A stretch of 64,000 nucleotides of DNA, taken from the NCBI RefSeq assembly GCF_028435365.1, contig NZ_JAGTJJ010000015.1, positions 130,434 through 194,433 on the forward strand, read 5' to 3'. Below, in pieces: positions 32,650-42,900 of the stretch (positions are counted from its first letter, which is position 1; each line of letters begins with the position of its first letter). A program made the position numbers and the translations under genes. The notes beneath the pieces are model-generated. The model was not told the DNA's origin. It was given only the letters and a program-made list of their open reading frames with translations, and made no database searches. The stretch is from Polyangium jinanense (lineage in GTDB: Bacteria; Myxococcota; Polyangia; Polyangiales; Polyangiaceae).

Positions 32650-33441
32650 ATGGCAACTGGGCAGCATTCACGAAGGAAGTTCGGCGTACTCTTCGGCATG
32701 GGGGTCGTCGGCGTCCTCAGCCTGCTCCCCGTGTACATCCCACAGCTCCGGCAATTGGCGACGACGGGCGGTGCGCACGGCTGGTCGCTGCCCGCGCTCG
32801 TGGTCGCGTCGGTGTTCCAGTTCCTCTTCCTCATGGCATTGGGCGTCGCGCTCGGGATGGCCTTCGCGCCCCGATTGCACCTGCGATCCCACATCGCCGC
32901 ATGGGCAGCGCGTGAACCGAAGCTTTCTCCGGGATTCTGGAAAGAAGCGCCGCTCGCCCTCGGCCTCGGGGCCCTCACCGCGCTCGTGCTCCTCGTCCTC
33001 GACCACTTCTTCGCCCCCTCCATGGGCGAAGCGACGGCGCAGAAACTCTACATCCTCCAGGACCTCCCCCTGAATCAGAAGGTCATGAACGTCCTTCACG
33101 GGGGAATCAACGAAGAGCTCATCTATCGTTGGGGCCTGGCGTCATTTCTCGCCTGGCTCATTGGAAGTGTCCGCGGGAAGGCCTCGGGCAGCCCTCCCGC
33201 GGGGACGATGTGGGCCGCGATCGTGCTCGCCGCCCTCGTTTTCGGGGCAGCCCACCTGCCCGTCTTCGTCGGGCAGAGCATCGTTGCGCTCACGACGCCC
33301 GTGGTCGTGCGGACCGTCGTATTGAATGCAATCGCCGGCATCGTCTTCGGCTGGCTCTATTTCCGCCGCAGCCTGGAAGCCGCAATGCTCGCCCATGCGA
33401 TGCTCCACATCACCTGGGCCATCCTCTCGTACCTCGTCTGA
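32650..33441 (+). CDS. CPBP family intramembrane metalloprotease (CAAX/ABI type)
   Basis: 263 residues with about seven hydrophobic helices. The family motifs are present: NEELIYRWGL (EExxxR), FGAAHLP (FxxxH) and a final HAMLHITWA (HxxxH/N). The Glu and His residues should bind the catalytic zinc inside the membrane. Members process prenylated proteins, bacteriocin-related peptides or anti-sigma factors; the target here is unknown. The ATG at 32650 has no strong Shine-Dalgarno and lies 26 bases after the LRR-like gene, so it may belong to the same transcript. Confidence 0.9.
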   Translation: MATGQHSRRKFGVLFGMGVVGVLSLLPVYIPQLRQLATTGGAHGWSLPALVVASVFQFLFLMALGVALGMAFAPRLHLRSHIAAWAAREPKLSPGFWKEAPLALGLGALTALVLLVLDHFFAPSMGEATAQKLYILQDLPLNQKVMNVLHGGINEELIYRWGLASFLAWLIGSVRGKASGSPPAGTMWAAIVLAALVFGAAHLPVFVGQSIVALTTPVVVRTVVLNAIAGIVFGWLYFRRSLEAAMLAHAMLHITWAILSYLV

Positions 33442-33670
33442 ATCCTGCCCGCGCCGTCCTCGCGCGAATCCCGACTGACGACAACACCTGGTCACTCGTG
33501 CAACCACCCACGCCGGCCGCCCGCGTTGAAATGCGGGCTTTCGGCGTTCTTCCATGCCTTGCCTGCCTGGCGCGTCTCGTGCATTCTGCTTTCGCTTCGT
33601 TCGTCCGTGGACGCGGCCCGGGGAATCCGAGCCCCCCCCGGAGCCAGAGCTTCAGGCAAGGAGACTTTAC

Positions 33671-34765
33671 ATGCCGTCCTTTTCCAAGAGCGTAATTGGC
33701 TTGCTCCTCGCGAGCCCCCTCGTCGCATCCCTCATTGCCGTAGGCTGTAGCGATGATCCCCAGACGCAGACTCCCAGCGGCTCGGGCGCCAGCGGTTCGG
33801 GCGCCAGCGGCGGCATGGGCGGCGCGGGCGGCAGCACGGGCGGCGCGGGCGGCGTAGGCGGCACGGGCGGCACGGGCGGCAATACGGGCGGGTCGGGTGG
33901 CACGGGCAACATCCCGGACGCCGGCCCGGATGGTTGGGGGGGCCTCGACGGCGGGTTCGTCATGGCCTCGTGCGTCAACCAGGTCTACCAGTGCGGCGAC
34001 ACGCTCGACAACGACGGCGACGGCCTCATCGACTGGCAGGACCCGTCGTGCCTCGGCCCCTGCGACAACAGCGAGGATGGCCTCGGCGTGAGCATCCCCG
34101 GCGGCTCCGGCGCGGCGTGCGTTTCGGACTGCTTCTGGGATTCGAACTCCGGCACGGGCAACGACGAGTGCTACTGGAACCACCAGTGCGACCCGCTCTC
34201 CGTCGCGCCCGACTACAACCCGGAGTGGTGGAACGGCAACAAGTGCCAGTACAACGCGAACGCGAACACGCCTGGCACGAACCTGAGCTGTGACGAGCTG
34301 CTCAACAACCAGCCCGAGACCTGCAAGCAGATCTGCCCGGCGCTCACCCCGAACGGCTGCGATTGCTTCGGCTGCTGCGTCCTTTACAAAGATGGACAGC
34401 CGCACGGTCCCGTTTGGCTCGGCACCGAGGATGGCCTCGGCAACTTCGCCTGCACGCTCGATAAGCTCGACGATCCGAAGAGCTGCGCCCCGTGCACCCA
34501 GGTGAAGGGCGCCTGCTACAACGAATGCGGGAAGTGCGAGCTCTGCATCGGCAAGGACACCCTGCCGCCCGAGTGCTTCCCGCCGCCCCCGGACGCGGGC
34601 GTCGACGGCGGCGGCGGCATGGGCGGCATGGGCGGCACGGACGCGGGCAACCCGCCCTCCGAGCAGTGCCCCGGTGGCGAGCAGCCCTGCGGCCTGGCCG
34701 GCCAGGAGCCCTGCGCCATCGGCTACTACTGCACCACGGGTTGCTGCATCAAGGTGCCCAAGTGA
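33671..34765 (+). CDS. Cys-rich lipoprotein with Gly-rich linker
   Basis: 364 residues, ATG with AAGGAG seven bases upstream. Lipobox AVGC (about Cys26), then a long Gly/Ser/Thr linker to about residue 85. The body has more than 25 Cys in patterns such as QCGDTLDNDGDGLIDWQDPSC (a Ca-binding DxDxDG-like loop), DCFGCCVLYKDG, CAPCTQVKGACYNECGKCELC and GYYCTTGCCI. It is probably a disulfide-rich surface protein of a type common in Polyangiales; no enzymatic motif is seen. A strong hairpin follows the stop. Confidence 0.85.
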   Translation: MPSFSKSVIGLLLASPLVASLIAVGCSDDPQTQTPSGSGASGSGASGGMGGAGGSTGGAGGVGGTGGTGGNTGGSGGTGNIPDAGPDGWGGLDGGFVMASCVNQVYQCGDTLDNDGDGLIDWQDPSCLGPCDNSEDGLGVSIPGGSGAACVSDCFWDSNSGTGNDECYWNHQCDPLSVAPDYNPEWWNGNKCQYNANANTPGTNLSCDELLNNQPETCKQICPALTPNGCDCFGCCVLYKDGQPHGPVWLGTEDGLGNFACTLDKLDDPKSCAPCTQVKGACYNECGKCELCIGKDTLPPECFPPPPDAGVDGGGGMGGMGGTDAGNPPSEQCPGGEQPCGLAGQEPCAIGYYCTTGCCIKVPK

Positions 34766-34772
34766 AACCGGC

Positions 34773-34796
34773 CGGGGCCGAGACCTCTCGGCCCCG
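34773..34796 (+). terminator. Perfect GC-rich hairpin terminator
   Basis: CGGGGCCGAG (34773-34782) and CTCGGCCCCG (34787-34796) form a 10-bp stem with a 4-base loop, seven bases after the stop at 34765. No T run follows. Confidence 0.7.
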
Positions 34797-34992
34797 AGCA
34801 CAGTTCTGCGACGAACTCGGCCTCCAAACCCCTCCCCTCACAGCACGAATTCGGTGTAAGTAGCGGACGCCTGGGCCGTCTTAAAGCCCAAGCATCGGTG
34901 AGCCGCAGCGTCGGCCCCGAGCGTCTTCCGAGGTGCGGCGACGCCGCCGCGCTCCCGAACCACGGCAGCATAGATTTCCAAGGAGCCAACCC

Positions 34993-35637
34993 ATGCGCCT
35001 CTCGATGATCCTCCCCGTGGCCCTGCTGGGCCTGTTCGCCGTCGGCTGCGGCGGCAGCGACACCCCGGACCCGAACGACCCCTCGCAGCAGAACCAGTAC
35101 GCCCAGGGCCAGCAGCCCGGCGCGTACAATCCGAACCAGTACCAGCAGCCCGCCCCCGCCGTGACGACGCCCGCCCCCGCCGCGACGACCCCCGCCCCGA
35201 CGGGGACGACGGGCGCCTCGGCTGGCGCTCCGGCCACGCCGATCGCCCCCGCGGCCGCGCAGGTCGCCACGCTCGCGCTCCAGGGCCTCGCCGCCTCGGA
35301 GGCCCCCGGCATGCAGGCCGACGGCCAGCCCTTCGCCGCCCAGTTCCAGGAGGGCCAGGTCCTCGAGCAGGCGATCAACATCGAGGCCGGCAAGTGCTAC
35401 TCGGTCATCGCCTCCGGCGTCGGCATCCAGCAGCTCGACGTGCAGCTCGTCCTCCACGCCGCCCCCCTGCCCCCCCAGGTCCTCGCCCAGAGCAACGGCC
35501 AGGGCGCCACGGCCATCCTCGGCGGCAAGGCGAACGGTTGCTTCAAGAACCCGCTGCCGATCGGCGGCCCCGGCAAGGTCATCGTGAAGGCCACCCGCGG
35601 CGCCGGCCTCGCCGCCGCCCAGATCTACAAGAAGTAA
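34993..35637 (+). CDS. Small lipoprotein with Gln/Pro/Ala-rich linker
   Basis: 214 residues, ATG with AAGGAG upstream. Lipobox AVGC (Cys19). Residues 22-95 are a low-complexity Gln/Asn/Pro/Ala/Thr linker. The C-terminal part (about 97-214) is a small beta-rich domain with two Cys (AGKCYSVIASGVGIQQLD and NGCFKNPLPIGG). No known function; the domain resembles generic PPC-like secreted domains only in strand pattern. The gene is flanked by a terminator upstream and a separate transport gene downstream, so it is probably monocistronic. Confidence 0.82.
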   Translation: MRLSMILPVALLGLFAVGCGGSDTPDPNDPSQQNQYAQGQQPGAYNPNQYQQPAPAVTTPAPAATTPAPTGTTGASAGAPATPIAPAAAQVATLALQGLAASEAPGMQADGQPFAAQFQEGQVLEQAINIEAGKCYSVIASGVGIQQLDVQLVLHAAPLPPQVLAQSNGQGATAILGGKANGCFKNPLPIGGPGKVIVKATRGAGLAAAQIYKK

Positions 35638-35822
35638 CGATCCGCCAGGGTCGGATCCCCCCGCCTCGCCGCCCATCGTCCCGGCGGCCCTCCACGTTCT
35701 CCCTTCCCGTCGCCATTTTCCGCAATTACGCGGTGTTACCGCCGTCGGCCCGTGCACGACTTGCCCGAGCCGGTCGGCCCGAAGTTCGCTAGCGCACCGG
35801 GCGACTCCGGTTCGCGGCGACG

Positions 35823-38165
35823 ATGCATAAATCCTTCCCCACTGCGCTGGTCGATGGAGACGCTCGTCCCGGACGCGAGGGCGGCCGCGGGCGGCCCGCG
35901 TTCGAGCACGAAGCGACCTTCCACGTCGAAGGCCTCTCCTGCCGGAGTTGCGCCCGGCACGCCGAGCAAGCCTTGCGCGCGCTGCCCGGCGTCCGCGCGG
36001 CGTCCGTCGGCTTCTTCGGCGAGATCGCCCAGGCCATCTACGACGTGCGGGTCACGAGCGAGCGCGAGATCACCCAGGCCATGACCCAGCGCGGCTTCAC
36101 GCTCACGGCCGCCACGGGCGCACCACCGAGCGAACGAGCGCGGCTCGACGCCGGACGGTTCGGCCTCGTCGTCGCGCTCCTCGCGAACCTCATCGCCCTC
36201 GCCTCGTGGCGGCCCACACGCGCCCCCGAGCGGGAAATCGCCTGGGTCGAGCTCGGCTTCACGTTGCTCCTGTTCGCCGTGGCCGGACCGCCCCTCTACC
36301 ATCGCGCCCGCGCCCTCGTTCGCCGCGGCGTCCTCGGTACCGAGATCGTCACGCTGGCCTGCGCCACGCTCGCGCTCGCCCTGGGCGTCATCGCGATGTT
36401 GTTCGATCCGAACCGCGCCGCCTCCATCCTGGAGAAGCTCGCGCGGTTCGGGCTCGAGCTCGACGGCCTCTCGCTCGCGGCGTTCGAGGCGTCCGGCGCG
36501 ATCCTCGGTTTTTCGATCCTCGGCCTCTACGCGCACACGGCGCTCCTCACGCGGGCCTTCCGGAGCCTTTCGCACGCGGCGTCGGCCCGCGAGGCCCGCG
36601 TGCGCCGCGTGGGCGCGAACGGCGTGGACGAGCGCGTCGCGTGCGCCCTGCTCGCGCCCGGGGACCGCGTGCGCCTTGGCGAAGGCGACATCGCGCCCGT
36701 GGAGATCGTCCTCGAGAGCGCGGCGCGCGTGGCCCTGCCGGAGGGCCGCGCCGAGGATCGGGCCGGCGGAGAGATCGTCGAGACCGGCGCGCGGCTCCTC
36801 TCGAGCGAGGTCACGGGCCGCGTGGCGCGCGCGCCCTCGTCGGAGGTCGCCGCCGCGGCCGACGCCGAGGTGCATCGCGCCGCCCTGCGGATCGAGCGCG
36901 ACGCGCGGCAACGCAGCGGGAAATCGTTCGCGCACATCGCCTCGCTCGCGCTGTCGGTCGCGTCCGTCTCGTTCGCCGGCTTCGCGTTCGTCGTGCACGC
37001 GCTGCTCGGCCGCGGCCCGTTCCACCCCGACGGCTACCTCACGGCGATCGCGGTGCTCATCGGCGCCTCGCCTGCGGCCTTCCTGATCGCGCTGCCGGCC
37101 GCGCGGACCATCGCCGTCCTGCGGGCGCGCGCGGCTGGCGTGGTCGTCAAGGATCCGGCGGCGCTCGAAGGCCTCGCCACCGCCACGGTCGCCTGCTTCG
37201 ACAAGACGGGCACCGTGACGCTGGGCACGCCGCGGGTCACGCGCCTCGCGTGGCGCGAGTTCCCGGAGATCTCGCTCCTCGAAGACGTGGCCGCGCTAGA
37301 AGCCTGCGCGTCGCACCGGGCAGGACGCGCCATCGCGCATCACCTCGCCGTGGCCGGCGTGCGTCCGGGCCCGCTCGACGAGACCCCGGACGTGCGCCCC
37401 GACGGCGTGGTCGGCCGGGCGCGTGGCGCGCTCGTGGAAGTCTCGGCCGCGCGCCCCGGCGATCCCCTGCCCCCGGACGCGCGCGAGGGTGCGAGCGTCG
37501 TGTGCGTCCGTCGAAACGGCACCGTCGAGGCCTGGTTCGAGCTCTGGGATCCGCCGCGGGTGGGGGCGGAGAAGGCGTTCCGCGCGCTCTTTCAGCGCGG
37601 CCTCGGCTGCCGGCTCGTGAGCGGCGACGGCCCCGACGCGACGCTCGCGCTCGCGCACCGGCTCGGCGTGCCCGCGCTCGGCGGCCTCGGCCCTACGGAG
37701 AAAGCCCTACACGTCCGTGACCTCCAGCAGGCCGGCGCGCGAGTCCTCCACATCAGCGACGGCCAGGAAGACCGCACGAAAAAGTGCCCGGCGGACGTCT
37801 CGCTCGCCGTCGCCCCGGGCGCCTTGCCCGTGGCGGTACCGGCGCCCCTCGTGCTCTCGGACGACCGCCTGGAGACCATCGCGTGGCTCGTCGACCTCGC
37901 GCGCGCGTTGCGTGCGACCCTGAGGCAGAGCCTCCTCGTCTCCGTCGTCTACAATGCGGCCGTCATCCCGCTCTGCGCGGCGGGCGTTTTGAGCCCGCTC
38001 GTCGCGGCGGGCCTCGCGTTCGGCGAGGCCTTGATCCTGTGCGGGAACGCGGCGCGCCTCCTGGTTTCGCCCGGGCTACCTGGGAAGACCTCGGCGCCTC
38101 CGGGTTTGCCCGCCGCGGGCGCTCTCGCGCACGTCCGGACAGACCGGGTGCCCCTCCCGCCCTGA
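35823..38165 (+). CDS. Degenerate P1B-type (heavy-metal) ATPase with HMA domain
   Basis: 780 residues. The N-terminal HMA domain carries GLSCRSCARHAEQAL (CxxC). Several membrane helices and a DKTGT phosphorylation motif (D460 in ACFDKTGTVTL) identify a P1B-type ATPase. However, the transmembrane CPC motif is replaced by Ser-Pro-Ala (IGASPAAFLIALP, S416-P417-A418), no TGES loop is recognisable in the actuator region (SSEVTGRVARAP), the HP motif reads HR (CASHRAGRAIAHH), and GDGxND is ISDGQED. Metal transport by the normal mechanism is therefore doubtful. It could be a regulatory or vestigial relative of CopA/CcoI. The start ATG lacks a clear Shine-Dalgarno. Confidence 0.87.
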   Translation: MHKSFPTALVDGDARPGREGGRGRPAFEHEATFHVEGLSCRSCARHAEQALRALPGVRAASVGFFGEIAQAIYDVRVTSEREITQAMTQRGFTLTAATGAPPSERARLDAGRFGLVVALLANLIALASWRPTRAPEREIAWVELGFTLLLFAVAGPPLYHRARALVRRGVLGTEIVTLACATLALALGVIAMLFDPNRAASILEKLARFGLELDGLSLAAFEASGAILGFSILGLYAHTALLTRAFRSLSHAASAREARVRRVGANGVDERVACALLAPGDRVRLGEGDIAPVEIVLESAARVALPEGRAEDRAGGEIVETGARLLSSEVTGRVARAPSSEVAAAADAEVHRAALRIERDARQRSGKSFAHIASLALSVASVSFAGFAFVVHALLGRGPFHPDGYLTAIAVLIGASPAAFLIALPAARTIAVLRARAAGVVVKDPAALEGLATATVACFDKTGTVTLGTPRVTRLAWREFPEISLLEDVAALEACASHRAGRAIAHHLAVAGVRPGPLDETPDVRPDGVVGRARGALVEVSAARPGDPLPPDAREGASVVCVRRNGTVEAWFELWDPPRVGAEKAFRALFQRGLGCRLVSGDGPDATLALAHRLGVPALGGLGPTEKALHVRDLQQAGARVLHISDGQEDRTKKCPADVSLAVAPGALPVAVPAPLVLSDDRLETIAWLVDLARALRATLRQSLLVSVVYNAAVIPLCAAGVLSPLVAAGLAFGEALILCGNAARLLVSPGLPGKTSAPPGLPAAGALAHVRTDRVPLPP

Positions 38166-38230
38166 AAAACCTGGCGATCGTACGAGAGAGAGGTCGCCGC
38201 CGGCATCGTTCCGGGGTAAACTCCCCCCCG

Positions 38231-39877
38231 ATGCGCTTTCTTTCTCGACTTACCTGGTTTGTCCTCTTCGCCACGGCGGGGCCGGCCCTTTTCGGCTGCT
38301 CTGCGGAGGAAGCGAAGAGCGCGGAGACGCCCTGGTCGCCGCCCGTCGAGCCAGCCCCCAAGACGCAGCTCATCTTCACGAACGAGGGTCCTCTCACGCT
38401 CGGCATGCGTGAAATGGCCACGATCACGGTGCGCACGGAGCCGCCGTCGTCGGACGAGGTCAGGTTCGTCCTGCTCGGCGATTCGCTCGACGCGACGCTC
38501 GATCGCGTGGCCGCGCCGATGGACGCGGAGGGCGCCGCGACGGTGACGATGCGCGCGCCGAACAAGGCGACGGCGTACCGGCTTCGCGCGTGGATCAAGG
38601 ACGGACCCGCGGCCGATCTCCCGGTCACGGTGAGCGGCGACGGCTTCGCGACGCTCGAGGTCTTGCCGCAGTACAAGGGCAAACGCGAGGTCACGGAGTG
38701 GACGGTCAGCGTGCTGCCGCGTTCGACGTGCGAGGCGGTCGCGCCGCTCCTGCCGGAAAACGCCCCGGCTGACTTCGTGGGCAGCGCGCCCGTCGACGCG
38801 CAGCTGCTCGTGGAGAAAGCGCCCGTCGGCCCGACGATCGCGGTCTCGGTGCGCGCCGGCCACTTCGCCTGGGGCTGCGCGACGGCGAGTGGCCTCCTCG
38901 CCGGCACGACGCAGACGATCAAGGTCAACGTCATCGACAAACCCATCGTCGTCGGCAAGACCGACCTCGACGTGACGCTCACCTTCGTGCCCGCACAGGC
39001 GCAGTTCCTCTCGATGATGACGGCGGCGGGCAAGAGCTTGCTGGACAGGTTCTCGCCCGCGGAGATCGAGATGGCCAGCGTGCTGCTCGACGACATGGCC
39101 GCGCGCGTGTCCGCGCAAGATGCCGTGCTCTTCGCCGACGCTCGCGCGGCGAGCGGCTGGGACACGATCACGAAGGATCACCTCGCCGCGCAGCCGATGT
39201 CGCTGCGCGCGGCGCTCGAAGGCTTCCTGCAGAAGGGCACCGCCGCGCCGCCGACCGAGCTCGCGGGGCGCCTCACCGCGATCACGGCCGTGCCCGGGTA
39301 CGGGAGTTTTTCGCCGAGCCGCTTCGGCGTCGTTCCGGCCGACGAAGCCGGCATGCCGGGCACACACCTCGTGAAGATCGCGTCCGAGCCGGGCGACACC
39401 ATCTCCACGAGCGGCGAGATCTTCTGGCTGCCCACGCGTTACGTGGGCGGCGCTTGCAAGAGCGCGGCGCTCGAAGGCGCGCCCGAAGGCAGCACGATGG
39501 GTGACGCGCTCGCGACGATCGCGGCCTGTGACGCGCTCGGCCAAGCCCTCGGCGGCTTCGGGACCTGCGACGCCACGTGCCTCGCGGGCCTCTGTCAGGA
39601 GGCGCTCACCGCGCGCTGGGACGCGGCCCAGGATGGTTCTGCCATCGAGGGAAAAATCGGCCTCATCCAGATCTTCGCGGCGGCGGGCGCGAAGGTCGAC
39701 GACATCGCGGTGCCCGTCTCGCTCCAGGGCTCGTGGCTCGGCAGCGTGACCGACGGCGTGATCGTCGCGCCGATCGATAAGGCTCCGGTCACGGGCGTGC
39801 TTCCCGACCTCGGCGAAGAGATGCCTCCCGAGCCGGCGCCCGAGCCGGCGCCCGAGCCGGGAGCGCCCGAGCCCTGA
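38231..39877 (+). CDS. Large lipoprotein with Ig-like N-terminal region
   Basis: 548 residues. Signal peptide with lipobox LFGC (Cys23). Residues 40-240 contain strand patterns of bacterial Ig-like repeats (TVRTEPPSSDEVRFVLLGD; DFVGSAPVDAQLLVEKAPVG). The remainder is mixed helical and beta with cysteines (GACKSAALEG, IAACDALGQ, GTCDATCLAGLCQ), and the C-terminus is a Pro/Glu repeat (PEPAPEPAPEP). No catalytic motif. It is followed after 48 bases by another large surface lipoprotein gene, so both may be expressed together. Confidence 0.82.
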   Translation: MRFLSRLTWFVLFATAGPALFGCSAEEAKSAETPWSPPVEPAPKTQLIFTNEGPLTLGMREMATITVRTEPPSSDEVRFVLLGDSLDATLDRVAAPMDAEGAATVTMRAPNKATAYRLRAWIKDGPAADLPVTVSGDGFATLEVLPQYKGKREVTEWTVSVLPRSTCEAVAPLLPENAPADFVGSAPVDAQLLVEKAPVGPTIAVSVRAGHFAWGCATASGLLAGTTQTIKVNVIDKPIVVGKTDLDVTLTFVPAQAQFLSMMTAAGKSLLDRFSPAEIEMASVLLDDMAARVSAQDAVLFADARAASGWDTITKDHLAAQPMSLRAALEGFLQKGTAAPPTELAGRLTAITAVPGYGSFSPSRFGVVPADEAGMPGTHLVKIASEPGDTISTSGEIFWLPTRYVGGACKSAALEGAPEGSTMGDALATIAACDALGQALGGFGTCDATCLAGLCQEALTARWDAAQDGSAIEGKIGLIQIFAAAGAKVDDIAVPVSLQGSWLGSVTDGVIVAPIDKAPVTGVLPDLGEEMPPEPAPEPAPEPGAPEP

Positions 39878-39925
39878 TTCACGGCCATCGCGAGCGGCGC
39901 GCGGCTTCGGTATCCTCCCGTCCCC

Positions 39926-42900
39926 ATGACGACCGCTCGCCTACGGGGCTTTTCTTCCACGCGCACACGCGCGGCGTTTGTCCTCGCGCTGCTCGGCGCG
40001 ATCGGCGCCGTCGCCGCGCCGAGCTGCACCACCGAAACCACGCCGGGCACGACCTCCGGCGGCACGGACCCGACGCTCCGGCCGGGTGATTTCTGCTCGG
40101 CGCCGTCGCCCGACGTGGTCAAGCTGCGCTTCGAGCCGAGCCGGGTGTTCCTCGCGAAGTGCGCGGACGGCGCGACGTGCGCGTCGCGGTCGGTCCGCGT
40201 CGTCGCCGAGCCCGATTTCTGCACGAAGACCGCCATCCGCTTCGAGACCTCGAGCGCGGACATCACGCCCGCGCCGAAGGACGACACGCTCGACCTGTAC
40301 AAGGCCGGCGTCGACGTCGCGGTCGTCGCTGGCAAGGCGGGCGGCAGTGCCACGGTGAAGGCCTTCCTCCCCCGCGGCGACGGCACCGAGGCTGAGGCCA
40401 CGCTCGAAGTCGAGGTCCTCGACACGTCTGGCACCGCGGATCTCACCTGCGCGGCCGGCGACGGCGCGGCGGGCTCCGTCGAGGGCGGCACGACGATCAC
40501 CGCGAAGGGCAGCCTTGCCGCGGCGAGCCTTGGCCTGCCCGAGCGCGCGAGCAACCCGAACAGCGGCAGCTACCTCTGGAGCGTCCCCAAGTTCGACGCG
40601 ACGATCGCCTGCGGCGACACGAAGCCGCCCGCGGGCTACACGGCCCTCGGCCCCGCGGTCACGTTCGGCCCCGTCACCTCCAAGTTCCAGCGTGACGTGC
40701 CGATGACCATCCCCGTGAACCCCGCGCGTTTGCCCGACAAAGCGCGCCTCCGGCACCTCGCCGTCTCGTACTCCGGCCCGGCCTTCAAGGAGCCGCGCGT
40801 CGTCCCCGTCACGGATGCTCGCATCGTGAAGATGGGCGACGGATGGGCGCTCTCGTTCAAGGCGCCGCGGCTCGGCACCTACCAGGCCGTCGTGACGGAG
40901 GACGCGGGCACGAACGCCTTCCCGCGCAGGCTCACGCACCGCGCGATCCTCGGCGTTTCCATGGGCGGCGGCGGCACGGCCATGTTCGGCATGCGCCACC
41001 ACAACCTCTTCGACGCCCTCGCCCCGCTCGGCGGCCCGGTCGACTGGACGTGGATGCTCGACGCGGTCAAACGCCACTACGTCGGCGGATTCCGGCCGAT
41101 CCAGAAGGGCACGGTCCTCGGCGACATCAACCTCGAGCCCACGCTCTGCCAGACGAACGCCGAGTGCGCACAGGACGAGACGTGCATCGGCGTGATCGAC
41201 GGATCGCCCGGCAAGTGCGCGTGGATGCTGCCGCCGCGCGACCCGTACGAGCACACGCAGGTCTTCAACCAGTGGTGGTTCGAGTACCCGCGGAACGGCA
41301 CGGGCGGCAGCTTCAGCCGCGAGGCCTACGTGCAGATCTTCCGCGACCTCGCCGCGATGTTCGGCAACCCGAACGGCGAGAACCTCACGCCCGGCGCGGA
41401 GAACCTGCCCGCGGGCGTTCGTCCGAACGACGCGAGCCAGACCGGTGGTCGGCCGACGGACGAGTGTGCGATGTGGGTCGATCCGCTCGACGGGCCGGAC
41501 AAGGACAAGCAGGAAGAGCTCGCGCAGAACTGCCCGACGGAGCGCTGCGCGAACACGCTCACGCTCACGAACTACTTCGACGACGAGTTCAACCCCGACG
41601 GCACCTTCCCGGTGATCACGGTCTGCGACGGCTCGCCGCAGAAAGAGGAGCGCACGCCGTATTCGAACTGGTGGACCCCCGAGGGCAACAGCTACCCGCT
41701 CGAGCTCGCGCTCGCGGTCGACTACAACGGCAACGGCAAGCGCGACGAGCTCGAGCCGATCATCCGCGCCGGCCACGAGCCCTGGGACGACGTCGGCAAG
41801 GACGGGATCCCGAGCACCCAGGAGCCCGGCTACATGGCCGGCGTGAACGAGGATCCGGCCGGCGACGACTACGACGCGCAGTACAACCCGGGCGGCACCG
41901 AGCGCAACATGCGCTTCGACGACGGCGAGCCCTTCCAGGACGTGGGCCTCGACGGCGTGCCCAGCACGAAGCAGCAGCCGCCGGGCGGCTGGCAAAAGGA
42001 AGGCGACGGCTACGACGTCGGCGAGGGCGACGGGAAGTTCACGGTCGCGAGCGGGCTCGATCGCTTCTGGGAGCGCGACGCGCACTCGATCGTGCATCGC
42101 ATCACGCGCGACGCGCCGCCCGGCGGCGAGCTCGACGACGCGGCCTTGCGTCGCATCGACGTGTGGACCGACGGCGGCACGCGTGACCTCTTCAACTTCG
42201 CGGTCAGCGCGCAGCACCTCGCGGGCGCGTTCGGCGCGCGCAGGCGCAACGTCACGTACTTCTCGGACTTCACGCAGCACCCCGAGCTCACGCCGGGCAA
42301 CCTGAACAGCTACGCACCCTCGCGCGTGCCCTACGAGGATCTGCCGGGCATCGTGCTCCAGCGGTACGGCAAGCTCGATCCGACGGCCGAGGACGTCGAG
42401 AGCGGCAGCGGCCAGCACGTGGGCACGGCGAACGAGCTCGTCGCCCGCTTGCAGAGCGCGCTCTACTTCATCGGCGCGCGCTGGCCCGATCCGGAGCTGC
42501 GCACGCTCGTCCTCGAGAGCAACGACGACGCGGATCCGGAGGCCGAGCCGTGCGAGGTCCAGGGCGCCTGTTCGTTCGAGTTCAAATCGACGCTCGGCCG
42601 CGTCGGCCCGGTCAGCGTGGCGCTGCCGCCCGGGTATGCGCACAAGGATCAGAAGGATCGGCGCTACCCGGTCGTCTACGCGCTGCACGGCTACGGCCAG
42701 GAGCCGAAGGATCTCGTCGCGGCGGCGACCTTGATCAAGACGTTCATGAACGCGCCGACGAACAGCATGGAGAGCCGCTTGCCGAAGATGATCCTCGTCT
42801 TCGTCGACGGCCGCTGCCGCGTCGGTCCGGACGGCAAGGCCGAGTGCATCCGCGGCACGTTCTTCGGCGAGAGCCCGCTCCAGAGCGGCGCGAAGCTCGA

